The notes: generated from the sequence alone by a model not told the origin. A DNA stretch of 25,626 nucleotides from DASZMJ01 sp035551935 (GCA_035551935.1 DASZMJ010000266.1:1-25626), one strand, 5' to 3'. Numbered from the stretch's first letter, positions 18,203 through 25,441 are shown. A program made the numbers and translations.

Positions 18203-18820
18203 CGGGGCCCTTGGGTTCGTTCCGCGCCGCCGCCATCGGCCCCCAATGCTTGCCCAGATCCCCCGGAGTCCCGTGGGTTCGTTCGGTGAGACGATTACCG
18301 GCGATCCTTGGGTTCGTTCCGCGCCGCCGCGCGCCGCCGTCACAGCTTGCCCACCGCCCCCAGGGCGCCGTTCGGTTCGTTTCGAATCCCGGGAGATCGA
18401 CCGCAAAGCTCGCCCGGACCGCCCAGTGCCCCGTTCGGTTCGTTCCGCGCCGGGCTTCTCGGGGCGGGCACGCTTCGAATTCGTGATTCCTCGGCTCTTC
18501 GTTCGGGCCGACGGGTGGCCAGGGCGGCGTCCCTCTTCGTAACCCGACGCGCCAGCGAGGGCCTTCCCGATCGCGGGCGCAGCTCGGCCGATCCGGAGCG
18601 GAAGGGCGCCCTCGCTGGCGCGTCGGGTTACGAAGACAGGGCTCTCCCCCGATACCACCAACCCGGTCCATGAGCCCGCTTCGTCCCGCGCGGGCGACGA
18701 AGGGACAAAGCGGCTTCGTTCCGCATCCTCGTGGGCCAAAGTGGCTTTGTTTCGCGCCGAGAAAGGACCAGTACAGCTTTCCCAGAACCCCTGGAATCCC
18801 GTGGGTTCGTTCGGCGCCGC
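18203..18820. repeat. Degenerate array of GGGTTCGTTCCGCGCC-type repeats with spacing near 31-32 or 62-63 nt
   Basis: Motif A, consensus GGGTTCGTTCCGCGCC, occurs around 18215, 18277, 18312, 18375, 18438, 18497, 18679, 18713, 18745 and 18805 (position of the G or equivalent before TTCGTT). Spacings are 62, 35, 63, 63, 59, then 182 across an inserted palindrome, then 34, 32 and 60. Midway between several A copies sits motif B, consensus AGCTTGCCCAGA followed by a C-run, at about 18248, 18346, 18408 and 18776. The copies at 18497 and 18679 are weak. All copies are in the same orientation. Function unknown. Confidence 0.72.
18534..18636. repeat. 29-bp perfect inverted repeat inside the array
   Basis: The arms 18534-18562 and 18608-18636 are complementary at all 29 positions, enclosing a 45-nt loop. 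The core reads CCCGACGCGCCAGCGAGGG on the plus strand. No duplicated target site is obvious at its borders. It interrupts the spacing of the surrounding array, suggesting later insertion. Its core resembles a family of dispersed palindromes I associate with planctomycete intergenic regions; this is memory, not a search. Confidence 0.85.
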
Positions 18821-18837
18821 AGGACCAGGGGCGACTC

Positions 18838-18980
18838 GGTCGATCGTCAGGGCGAACGCACGTGTTTCGCAAATCCTTGTCCTGCAAGGATTTGCAATCT
18901 AGTGCACGGAATTCAACTAGTCGCAAGTTCTTTGCAGACAAGGATTTGTGAATTAGATGCGTTTGCCCTGGGTCGATCGT
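18838..18980. mobile_element. MITE-like element with 13-bp terminal inverted repeats and 10-bp flanking direct repeat
   Basis: The body 18848-18970 (123 bp) begins CAGGGCGAACGCA and ends TGCGTTTGCCCTG, inverted repeats matching at 12 of 13 positions. GGTCGATCGT occurs immediately outside both ends (18838-18847 and 18971-18980), as expected of a 10-bp target duplication. The interior is AT-richer and is itself an imperfect palindrome. It has GCAAATCCTTG/CAAGGATTTGC (18869-18879/18885-18895) on the left, a diverged inverted copy on the right (CAAGGATTTG at 18939-18948), and CTAG-bounded centre 18899-18920. It encodes no transposase. The parent transposon family is not identified. Confidence 0.75.
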
Positions 18981-19147
18981 AGGCATGTCGGGCAAACGTT
19001 CGGGTTTGGGAGGCCGGGAGGGCGCACGATACCCCTCCCAGGCGGAGCCTCACCTCCTCAGTTGGAATCCGCCGCGAAAACCGGCGGACTTTCTCCGAGA
19101 ATCTCGGGCCGGTCGTGGCCCGCGCGCCGACGGCCGGGCGGCGCGGA

Positions 19148-19177
19148 ATGACGGGGAAGGGGGTAGGCCGTTACAAT
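19148..19177 (+). promoter_or_regulatory. Candidate sigma70-type promoter for the hslU cluster
   Basis: ATGACG (19148-19153) and TACAAT (19172-19177) are separated by 18 bp; the -10 matches the consensus at five of six positions. They lie about 75 bp upstream of the hslU start, just after the repeat region. Confidence 0.45.
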
Positions 19178-19250
19178 CGGGGAAACCGGCGGACTCGGCC
19201 GATCGCGGGCGGGCACCGACCGCGCAGACTCGATCGTGGAGGCAAGACCC

Positions 19251-20633
19251 GTGCGCGACCTGACGCCGAGGGAGATCGTCGCCGAGCTGGACCGCGACAT
19301 CGTCGGCCAGGAGGAGGCCAAGCGGGCCGTCGCCGTGGCGTTGCGCAACCGCTGGCGGCGCCGGCAGTTGCCGGAGGACCTGCGGGCGCAGGTCATGCCC
19401 AAGAACATCATGCTGATCGGCCCGACCGGCGTCGGCAAGACCGAGATCGCGCGGCGGCTGGCGCAGCTCGTCGGCGCGCCGTTCATGAAGGTCGAGGCGA
19501 CGAAGTACACCGAGGTCGGCTACTACGGCCGCGACGTCGAGAGCCTGGTGCGCGACCTGGTCGAGGCGGCGGTCGTGCTGGTCAAGGCCAGCGAGCGGCG
19601 CCGGGTCGAGGAGCAGGCCCGGGGGCGGGCCGAGGAGCGGCTCCTGGACCTGCTGATGCCCGGCCCGGTCCCCGCGCCAGTCAACTGGGTCGACGTCGAG
19701 GAGGACGCCGCGACCCAGGGGCCGCGCGACGAGGCGGCCGAGCGGCGCCGGCGGTCGCGCGAGAAGCTCCGCGCGCGGCTGGCGGCCGGCGAGCTCGATG
19801 ACCGCGAGGTCGAGGTGACGATCCCGGGCCGGTCGGGCGCCCCGCTGTCGGTCATCGGCGCCGGCAACATCGAGCAGCTCGAGATGGACCTCAAGGGGAT
19901 GTTCGAGAACATCCTGCCCCGCCCCTCGCAGTCGCGGACGATGACCGTGCGCGAGGCGCGGCCGATCCTCGAGGCGCAGGAGGCCGAGGCCCTGATCGAC
20001 CCCGAGAAGGTGAACCAGTCGGCCGTGACGCTGGCCGAGGAGTCGGGCATCGTCTTCCTCGACGAGGTCGACAAGATCGCCGGCGACTCCGAAGGCGGCG
20101 GCCGCGGCCCGGACGTCTCGCGCCAGGGGGTGCAGCGCGACCTCTTGCCGATCGTCGAGGGGACGACCGTCAACACGAAGTACGGGCCGGTGAAGACCGA
20201 CCACGTCCTGTTCATCGCCGCCGGCGCCTTCCACCGCTCGAAGCCCTCGGACCTGATGCCCGAGCTCCAGGGCCGCTTCCCGATCCGCGTCGAGCTGAAG
20301 GACCTGACCCGCGACGACTTCGCCCGCATCCTCCGCGAGCCCCGCGCCTCGCTGGTGCGGCAGTACCAGGCGCTGCTCGGCACCGAGGGGCTGGACGTCG
20401 AGTTCACCCCCGACGCCATCGACGCGATGGCCGACCTCGCCTACCAGGTCAACCGCTCGACCCAGAACATCGGCGCCCGCCGGCTGCACACGATCCTCGA
20501 GCGCGTCGTCGAGGACCTCAGCTTCGACGCCCCCGACCGTGCCGACCGCCGCGTCGTCGTCGACGCCACCTACGTCCGCGACCGCCTCGACGCCCTCGCC
20601 AATGACGAGGACCTCAGCCGGTTCATCCTGTGA
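19251..20633 (+). CDS. hslU: ATP-dependent protease ATPase subunit HslU (ClpY)
   Basis: A 460-residue AAA+ unfoldase that feeds substrates to the HslV peptidase. The N-terminus MRDLTPREIVAELDRDIVGQ is canonical. Walker A is GPTGVGKT (57-64), Walker B is IVFLDEVDK (267-275), and the second region of homology includes PELQGRFPIRVEL. The inserted I-domain lies at about 110-240. The pore loop reads GYYG (90-93) where the family norm is GYVG. The C-terminus EDLSRFIL, the tail that inserts into HslV, is intact. I choose GTG 19251 because GGAGG (19238-19242) sits eight bases upstream and the resulting N-terminus matches family length; an earlier in-frame GTG at 19236 overlaps that site. hslV is not adjacent: upstream is the repeat region. 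Confidence 0.96.
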   Translation: MRDLTPREIVAELDRDIVGQEEAKRAVAVALRNRWRRRQLPEDLRAQVMPKNIMLIGPTGVGKTEIARRLAQLVGAPFMKVEATKYTEVGYYGRDVESLVRDLVEAAVVLVKASERRRVEEQARGRAEERLLDLLMPGPVPAPVNWVDVEEDAATQGPRDEAAERRRRSREKLRARLAAGELDDREVEVTIPGRSGAPLSVIGAGNIEQLEMDLKGMFENILPRPSQSRTMTVREARPILEAQEAEALIDPEKVNQSAVTLAEESGIVFLDEVDKIAGDSEGGGRGPDVSRQGVQRDLLPIVEGTTVNTKYGPVKTDHVLFIAAGAFHRSKPSDLMPELQGRFPIRVELKDLTRDDFARILREPRASLVRQYQALLGTEGLDVEFTPDAIDAMADLAYQVNRSTQNIGARRLHTILERVVEDLSFDAPDRADRRVVVDATYVRDRLDALANDEDLSRFIL

Positions 20634-20645
20634 GGAGGCCTGTCC

Positions 20646-21032
20646 ATGTACGCCGTGACCGTCGAGCCGCTCAACACCATCTTCTTCGTCTCCGACCGTC
20701 CCGAGCCCGGCCCGTGGCCGGTCGAGGAGGGGGTCGGCCTGGACTACGCACCGAACATCCCCTGGTGGAGGCGTGGGGGGAGGATGCCCGAGCAGGTCGT
20801 GTGTGCCTCGACGACGAACCCGAAATACTACAAGGTTTTCCGATATCTGATGGAAGTTGATACCAACGAGTTCTCGCCGACGGGTCGGTCCTTCGGTGGC
20901 ATTTTCGCCAAGGAGACGTGGGATCGGTTCGCGGTGAAGCTCGCCGAGAGCCTCGCCGCCGAGGACGCGCCCGGCGACGATCCCACCGCCGAGCTCGTTC
21001 GGGGGGTCATGCGCCCGGCCAAGAGGCGTTGA
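20646..21032 (+). CDS. Hypothetical protein between hslU and the PIN gene
   Basis: A 128-residue soluble protein I do not recognise. No signal peptide, membrane segment or known DNA-binding motif is visible. The first half is rich in Pro, Trp and aromatics (NTIFFVSDRPEPGPWPVEEG... NIPWWRRGGR). The second half is helical and acidic before a basic end (AVKLAESLAAEDAPGDDPTAELVRGVMRPAKRR). GAGGAGG, overlapping the hslU stop, is a strong Shine-Dalgarno about seven bases before the ATG. The gene starts 12 bp after hslU and ends three bp before the PIN gene, an arrangement that fits an antitoxin-toxin or partner pair. It lacks AbrB, ribbon-helix-helix or Phd features, so an antitoxin role rests only on position. 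Confidence 0.75.
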   Translation: MYAVTVEPLNTIFFVSDRPEPGPWPVEEGVGLDYAPNIPWWRRGGRMPEQVVCASTTNPKYYKVFRYLMEVDTNEFSPTGRSFGGIFAKETWDRFAVKLAESLAAEDAPGDDPTAELVRGVMRPAKRR

Positions 21033-21035
21033 ATC

Positions 21036-21533
21036 GTGGCCAGGATCATCATGCTCGACTCCGGGCCCCTGTGGACGGCGATCCAGCCGCGCGGCGCGAG
21101 CGAAACCGTCGACAGATTCCACATGCGGCTCCTGCATCATCAATTGAATGGGACGATCATCGCCCTGCCGGAGGTCATCGTCTACGAGGTCCGCCGCAAG
21201 CGCATCCTCCAGCGCGCGACGGCCCAACTTCGGCGACTGGACGCGATGTGCTCGGATCGCGCCCGATTCACCTATGTCCCGATCAACACCGAGGCGATGA
21301 CCTTGGCGGCCGACCTGTGGGCCGACGCCCGCCGTATCGGCCGGCCGCTGTCGAGCCGGCGCCAGGGGAGGCTTCCCAAGACGCCCCGCGAGGACATCGA
21401 CATCGACGTGATCCTCGCGGCCCAGGCGCTGGGCTTCGTCGGCGAGCGCGACAAATTGACGGTCGCCACCGGGAACGTGCGGCATCTCGATCTGTTCGTC
21501 GACGCCCGCGATTGGGACGAGATCACGGCTTGA
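21036..21533 (+). CDS. PIN-domain protein (putative ribonuclease)
   Basis: A 165-residue protein of the PIN fold, the Mg2+-dependent RNase domain of VapC toxins and related nucleases. The N-terminal strand RIIMLDSGPLW gives the first acidic residue (D8). A helix-borne acidic residue follows in LPEVIVYEVRRKR. The segment DIDIDVILAAQALGF supplies the third site, and the strand LTVATGNVRHLDLF near 145-158 is the usual PIN C-terminal TxNxRHF-like element. The active site therefore looks intact. It begins with GTG three bases after the preceding gene; AAGAGGCG before that stop is the likely ribosome site. It is followed by rnr after 37 bp. A free-standing RNA-processing role in the RNase R operon is an alternative to a toxin. 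Confidence 0.8.
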   Translation: MARIIMLDSGPLWTAIQPRGASETVDRFHMRLLHHQLNGTIIALPEVIVYEVRRKRILQRATAQLRRLDAMCSDRARFTYVPINTEAMTLAADLWADARRIGRPLSSRRQGRLPKTPREDIDIDVILAAQALGFVGERDKLTVATGNVRHLDLFVDARDWDEITA

Positions 21534-21570
21534 ACTCCGGACCGAGGGACTGAGAACCGAGGGGATCAGC

Positions 21571-23823
21571 ATGGCGGACCACGCGGCGCGGGTGTTGAAG
21601 CTGGTCGAGGCGGAGGGGTACGAGCCCTTGACGCTCAAGGCGTTGGCGCGGCGGCTGAAGGTGGAGCCGGAGGACTACGCCGAGTTCCGCGCGGTGGTCA
21701 AGGGATTGATCAAGGCGGGCAAGCTCGACGTGGGGCGGAACAAGTCGTTGCGGAAGCCGGACGGCAAGGGGCTGGTCGTGGGCACGTTCCGGCGGACGAG
21801 CAAGGGGTTCGGCTTCGTCCGGCCGGCGAAGGCGACCGACCGCGCCGGCGACATCTTCATCCCGATCGACGCGGGACTCGACGCCTCGACGGGCGACGAG
21901 GTCGCGGTGCAAATCGTGAGGCGGTCGCACCGAAAGGGGGGGAACGCCGAGGGGAAGGTCGTCCGCGTCGTCAACCGCGCGTCGGGCCTGTTCGTCGGCA
22001 ACTATTTCGAGGACGCCGGCGCCGGCTACGTCAAGGTCGACGGGACCACGTTCCAGGCCCCGTTGTACGTCGGCGACCCCGGAGCCAAGGGGGTCAAGCC
22101 GGGCGACAAGGTGGCCGTCGAGATCGCGCGTTATCCGACGCCTTACCTCGAAGGGGAGGGGGTCATCACCGAGGTCCTCGGCCCGCGGGGGCAGCCGGGC
22201 GTGGACACGTTGGCCGTCATCCGCGCCTTCAACATCCCCGACACCTTCGACGACGACGTGCTCGACGAGGCCCGCCACCAGGCGCGCAAGTTCCACGAGG
22301 ACGACGTCGGCGACCGCCTCGACCTCCGCGACGCGACGACCGTCACCATCGACCCGGCCAACGCCCGCGACTTCGACGACGCGATCACGTTGTCGCGCGA
22401 CGACCGCGGCTTCTGGAGCCTGGGCGTCCACATCGCCGACGTCTCGCACTTCGTCCGGCCCGCCGCCGCGCTCGACCACTCGGCGCGGCGGCGGGGGACG
22501 AGCGTGTACCTGCCCGACCGCGTCATCCCGATGCTGCCGGAGGTCCTCTCCAACAGCCTCGCCAGCCTCCAGCGCGGGCACCCGCGGTACACGATGAGCG
22601 TCTCCATGGAGTTCAACCCCGACGGCATCCGCACCGACCGCCGCTTCGCCCGCTCGATCATCCGCGTCGATCACCGCTTCTCCTACGAAGAAGCGTATGA
22701 GGTCATGATGAATCCAGACGCGCCCGCGCCGGGCGTCGCGGCCGAGGTCCGCGCGATGCTCGCGGGGATGCTCGAGCTGGCCATGATCCTCCGGAAGCGA
22801 CGTGCCGCCCGCGGGGCGCTGGAACTCGTGATGCCCGAGGTCGAGGTCGAGCTGGGGGACCAGGGCGAGGTCGTCGGCGCCCACTTGGCGAAGGACGACG
22901 AGAGCCACCAGGTGATCGAGGAGTTCATGCTCGCGGCCAACGAGGCCGTCGCCTCGTTCCTGACCGAGCGCGGGGTCCACTTCCTCCGCCGCGGCCACGC
23001 CGACCCCGAGCCGCACAAGCTCAAGCAGTTCGCCGAGTTCGTCCGCACCCTCGGGATCGCGATGGACTCGCCCATGAGCCGCTTCGAGCTCCAGCGCGTG
23101 CTGGCCGAGTCGGACGACCGGCCCGAGCGGTACGCGGTCCACTACGGCCTGCTCCGGAGCCTCAAGCAGGCGACCTATACCCCCGAGCACGAGGGGCATT
23201 ACGCCCTGGCCAGCGACGACTACTGTCACTTCACCTCGCCGATCCGACGCTATCCCGACCTCCAGGTCCACCGCCAGCTCGGCGCGATCCTCGACGGCAA
23301 GACCCCCAAGGCCGACCCCGACGAGCTGGTCGTCCTGGCCGAGCACTGCACCCGGACCGAGCGCCGGGCCGAGGCCGCCGAGCGCGAGATCATCAAGGTC
23401 AAGCTCCTGACCCACCTGGAAGGCCGGGTCGGCGAGGTCTTCCACGCGGTCATCATCGGCGTCGAGGACTTCGGCCTGTTCTGCCAGCTCGTCGAGCTGC
23501 CGGTCGAGGGCCTGATCCACGTCACCGGGCTCGGCGACGATTATTACGACTACGAGGCCGGCGCCCACTCGCTGGTCGGCCGGCGCGCCGGCCGTCGCTA
23601 TCGGCTCGGCGACCGGGTCGAGGTCCGCGTGGCGCGCGTCGACGTCGACCGCCGCGAGCTCGACCTCGTCCCCGCCGACCGCGAGCTCGCCGAGCTGCCG
23701 CCGCCCAGGCCGCGATCGCCCCGGCCCGCGCCCGCGCGGCCGAAGGGCCCGCCGATCCAGCCGAGGCGACCCCGCGGCAAGGGGAGCGGCAAGGGCAAGT
23801 CGAAGAAAAAGCGCCGGTCGTGA
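21571..23823 (+). CDS. rnr: Ribonuclease R (3'-5' exoribonuclease)
   Basis: A 750-residue RNase II/R family enzyme that degrades structured RNA from the 3' end. It has a winged-helix N-terminus (about 3-55, RVLKLVEAEGYEPLTLKALA) and a cold-shock domain (about 66-125, GTFRRTSKGFGFVRPA, FIPIDAG). A second CSD comes before the RNB domain (about 245-580). RNB catalytic residues are all present in DPANARDFDD: D261, D267, D269 and D270. An S1 domain (about 612-705, GRVGEVFHAVIIGVEDFGLF) and a Lys/Arg/Pro-rich tail with KGKSKKKRRS follow. This domain set and the basic tail mark RNase R rather than RNase II. GAGGGG precedes the ATG by six bases. It is the last gene of the hslU-PIN cluster and converges with the zinc-ribbon gene 39 bp later. 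Confidence 0.95.
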   Translation: MADHAARVLKLVEAEGYEPLTLKALARRLKVEPEDYAEFRAVVKGLIKAGKLDVGRNKSLRKPDGKGLVVGTFRRTSKGFGFVRPAKATDRAGDIFIPIDAGLDASTGDEVAVQIVRRSHRKGGNAEGKVVRVVNRASGLFVGNYFEDAGAGYVKVDGTTFQAPLYVGDPGAKGVKPGDKVAVEIARYPTPYLEGEGVITEVLGPRGQPGVDTLAVIRAFNIPDTFDDDVLDEARHQARKFHEDDVGDRLDLRDATTVTIDPANARDFDDAITLSRDDRGFWSLGVHIADVSHFVRPAAALDHSARRRGTSVYLPDRVIPMLPEVLSNSLASLQRGHPRYTMSVSMEFNPDGIRTDRRFARSIIRVDHRFSYEEAYEVMMNPDAPAPGVAAEVRAMLAGMLELAMILRKRRAARGALELVMPEVEVELGDQGEVVGAHLAKDDESHQVIEEFMLAANEAVASFLTERGVHFLRRGHADPEPHKLKQFAEFVRTLGIAMDSPMSRFELQRVLAESDDRPERYAVHYGLLRSLKQATYTPEHEGHYALASDDYCHFTSPIRRYPDLQVHRQLGAILDGKTPKADPDELVVLAEHCTRTERRAEAAEREIIKVKLLTHLEGRVGEVFHAVIIGVEDFGLFCQLVELPVEGLIHVTGLGDDYYDYEAGAHSLVGRRAGRRYRLGDRVEVRVARVDVDRRELDLVPADRELAELPPPRPRSPRPAPARPKGPPIQPRRPRGKGSGKGKSKKKRRS

Positions 23824-23862
23824 CGGTCGGATCGATCGCGAGGGGTCAGGGATGCCGATGAT

Positions 23863-24159
23863 TCAATCGGGCCGATCGGGCCGGGCCCCGGCGGCGCGGA
23901 TCGCCTCGCGGACGAGGTCGACGACGGGCAGCACGACGACCAGGGCCATACGCTCCCCGTCGAGGATCTCCACGACCTGCCAGCAGCCGCAGGCCGGGCA
24001 GGTCCCGAGCCAGCGGTCGGGGTCGTCCGGGTCGGGCTGGTTGAGTTCGAGTGCCCGGCCGCACCGCCGGCAGCCGATCCGCCCGGGGCGCCTCGGGTCG
24101 ATCGGCACCGCCGCCGCCTCCAGGGGGACCGTGACCCGCTCGGGCAACTCCGGGATCAT
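23863..24159 (-). CDS. Small zinc-ribbon protein
   Basis: A 98-residue protein of unknown role. Two cysteine pairs, CRRC (C30, C33) and CPACGC (C54, C57, with C59), separated by 20 residues, form a likely four-Cys zinc ribbon. The rest is a Pro/Val-rich N-terminus and an amphipathic C-terminal helix (VVLPVVDLVREAIRAAG). GGAGG (24166-24170) lies six bases before the ATG at 24159, which fixes the start; the much longer open frame upstream in the same phase is antisense to the HEAT-repeat gene. Convergent with rnr and divergent from the HEAT gene. It could be a metal-binding adaptor or small regulator; nothing in the sequence decides this. Confidence 0.8.
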   Translation of the reverse strand: MIPELPERVTVPLEAAAVPIDPRRPGRIGCRRCGRALELNQPDPDDPDRWLGTCPACGCWQVVEILDGERMALVVVLPVVDLVREAIRAAGARPDRPD

Positions 24160-24273
24160 GGGGGACCTCCGTCTTCGAGGGCGGTCGTCCTCAGGCCAAT
24201 CATGGCAACTGTGACGCCGAAACGATGGGGCTCCGGCTGATTCTGGCAGATATTGGCGTGGGATGCGACGAGG

Positions 24274-24332
24274 TTTTGAGAAAGTTGGGAAAGTCGGCCG
24301 CGGCGAGTGCCGCGCGATTGACCTTCTCAAAA
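24274..24332. repeat. Nested hairpin in the leader of the HEAT-repeat gene
   Basis: TTTTGAGAA (24274-24282) pairs with TTCTCAAAA (24324-24332), and inside them CGCGGC-GAGT-GCCGCG (24299-24314) forms a second perfect stem. It lies 100 to 160 bp before the HEAT gene start. It could be a leader-RNA element or a terminator; function unknown. Confidence 0.45.
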
Positions 24333-24433
24333 GGCGGGGTCGGCGGGAGAATCGCCGCCCGCCGCCGGGGAAGGGGCCGTCGGGCACGCCGAGGGCCCGG
24401 CCCGTGGCGGCCGACTTCAAGGAGGATCTGGCC

Positions 24434-25441
24434 ATGCGAGGCTGGTTCAGGACGGGCCTGGCGCTGGCCGCCTGGCTCGCGCCGACGGCGGGGTTCGGGC
24501 AGGTCATCGAGCGGGACACGACGATCACCGGGCCCGGCGGCCGGTCGATCAACCGCGACGTCCGCATCCAGCGGTCGCCGGGGATGGTCGAGCGCGACAT
24601 CACGATCCGCCGGCCCGCCGGGACGTTCCAGCGCGACACGCGGATCATGACGGCGCCGGCCGGCGGGCCGCGGTTCGGGCCCCCGGTCGGCGGCTTCCGG
24701 CCGGGCTGGGGGGGCGGCTGGGGCTGGGGCCCCCGGTTCGTGCCCGGCCCGGTGGTCATCAACAACGGGCCGAGCCTGGGGACCGACCTGGCCATCGGTG
24801 GCGCGTCGTTCGTCGGCGGGATGTTGCTCGGCTCGGTCCTGCGGCCCGCCCCGCCGCCGGTGGTCGTGGCCCAGCCGGTGCCGGTCGTCGCCGCGACGGC
24901 GCCCGTGGTGGTCGCTCCACCCGCCGTCGTCGCCCAGCCGGCCCCGGCGCCGGCCTTCGACCCGTTCGCCGACGCCTTCGGGAGGCTCAAGAGCGCGCAC
25001 GGCAACAGCCGACGCGACGGCGCCCTGACGCTCGGCCAGCTCGGCGACGCCCGCGCGGTGCCGGCGTTGGTCGATCGGCTCAAGAACGACTATTCCTCCG
25101 AGGTCCGCGTCGCCTCGGCCTGGGCCCTCGGCGCGATCGGCGACCCCCGCGCCGGCGTGGCCCTCGAGCGCGCCTCGCTCTTCGACCGCCGCCGCGAGGT
25201 CCGCGACGCCGCCACGACGGCCTACCGCCGCCTGCCTCGCGCGAATGCGACGGCCGCCCCGGCCTCGACGGCCACGGCCGGACGCTCGACCCCGACGCGA
25301 CCGACGGGCCCCTCGGCCACGCCGACCCCGCCGGCCCTCGCCGCGCGACCGGCCCCGGACCGGCCCCGGACGCTTTCGGATACGCCCCCGCCGCCGCCGA
25401 CCCCCGTCGACCCGTCGGAAGGGAGCGATCTGCCTCGTTGA
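24434..25441 (+). CDS. Exported HEAT-repeat protein with RDxxI tandem repeats
   Basis: A 335-residue exported or envelope protein. Residues 1-23 are a signal peptide (WFRTGLALAAWLAPTAGFG). Residues about 26-75 contain four short repeats of 13-14 residues, each with R-D-x-x-I (RDTTI, RDVRI, RDITI, RDTRI). A Gly/Trp-rich stretch (GWGGGWGWGPRF) follows, then a glycine-rich hydrophobic segment (LAIGGASFVGGMLLGSVL, about 117-136), which may be a second membrane or glycine-zipper segment. A Pro/Val/Ala linker leads to two HEAT/PBS-lyase-type repeats (about 192-265: ALTLGQLGDARAVPALVDRL and ASAWALGAIGDPRAGVALER). The C-terminus is a long Pro/Thr/Ala tail. AAGGAGG (24419-24425) lies eight bases before ATG 24434, which decides the start. 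Role unknown; protein-protein interaction is likely for the HEAT part. Confidence 0.85.
   Translation: MRGWFRTGLALAAWLAPTAGFGQVIERDTTITGPGGRSINRDVRIQRSPGMVERDITIRRPAGTFQRDTRIMTAPAGGPRFGPPVGGFRPGWGGGWGWGPRFVPGPVVINNGPSLGTDLAIGGASFVGGMLLGSVLRPAPPPVVVAQPVPVVAATAPVVVAPPAVVAQPAPAPAFDPFADAFGRLKSAHGNSRRDGALTLGQLGDARAVPALVDRLKNDYSSEVRVASAWALGAIGDPRAGVALERASLFDRRREVRDAATTAYRRLPRANATAAPASTATAGRSTPTRPTGPSATPTPPALAARPAPDRPRTLSDTPPPPPTPVDPSEGSDLPR

Larger units (their letters stand above)
18058..19250. other. Repeat-rich non-coding region between hppA and hslU
   Basis: This is 1.2 kb without a credible gene. Open frames exist on both strands (up to about 310 codons on the minus strand), but they simply translate repeats, and the repeat spacings are not multiples of three. 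From left to right it holds: the hppA leader with TGAGGT/ACCTCA and CGGCCG-rich palindromes (18091-18130), a degenerate repeat array, a long perfect inverted repeat inside the array, a MITE-like element, and a candidate hslU promoter. The main parts are listed separately. Confidence 0.8.

Noticed and set aside
18203..18820. Possible CRISPR array
   Set aside because: Repeats are strongly degenerate, spacing alternates and no cas genes are in the window; the spacers carry a second repeated motif.
21036..21533. Calling the PIN protein a VapC toxin outright
   Set aside because: The partner lacks any known VapB-type motif and the pair sits in a housekeeping-like operon; only a PIN-domain call is justified.
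19050..21638. Long minus-strand open frame opposite hslU and the PIN gene
   Set aside because: Antisense to hslU, which has complete AAA+ motifs; no protein-like features in the shadow frame.
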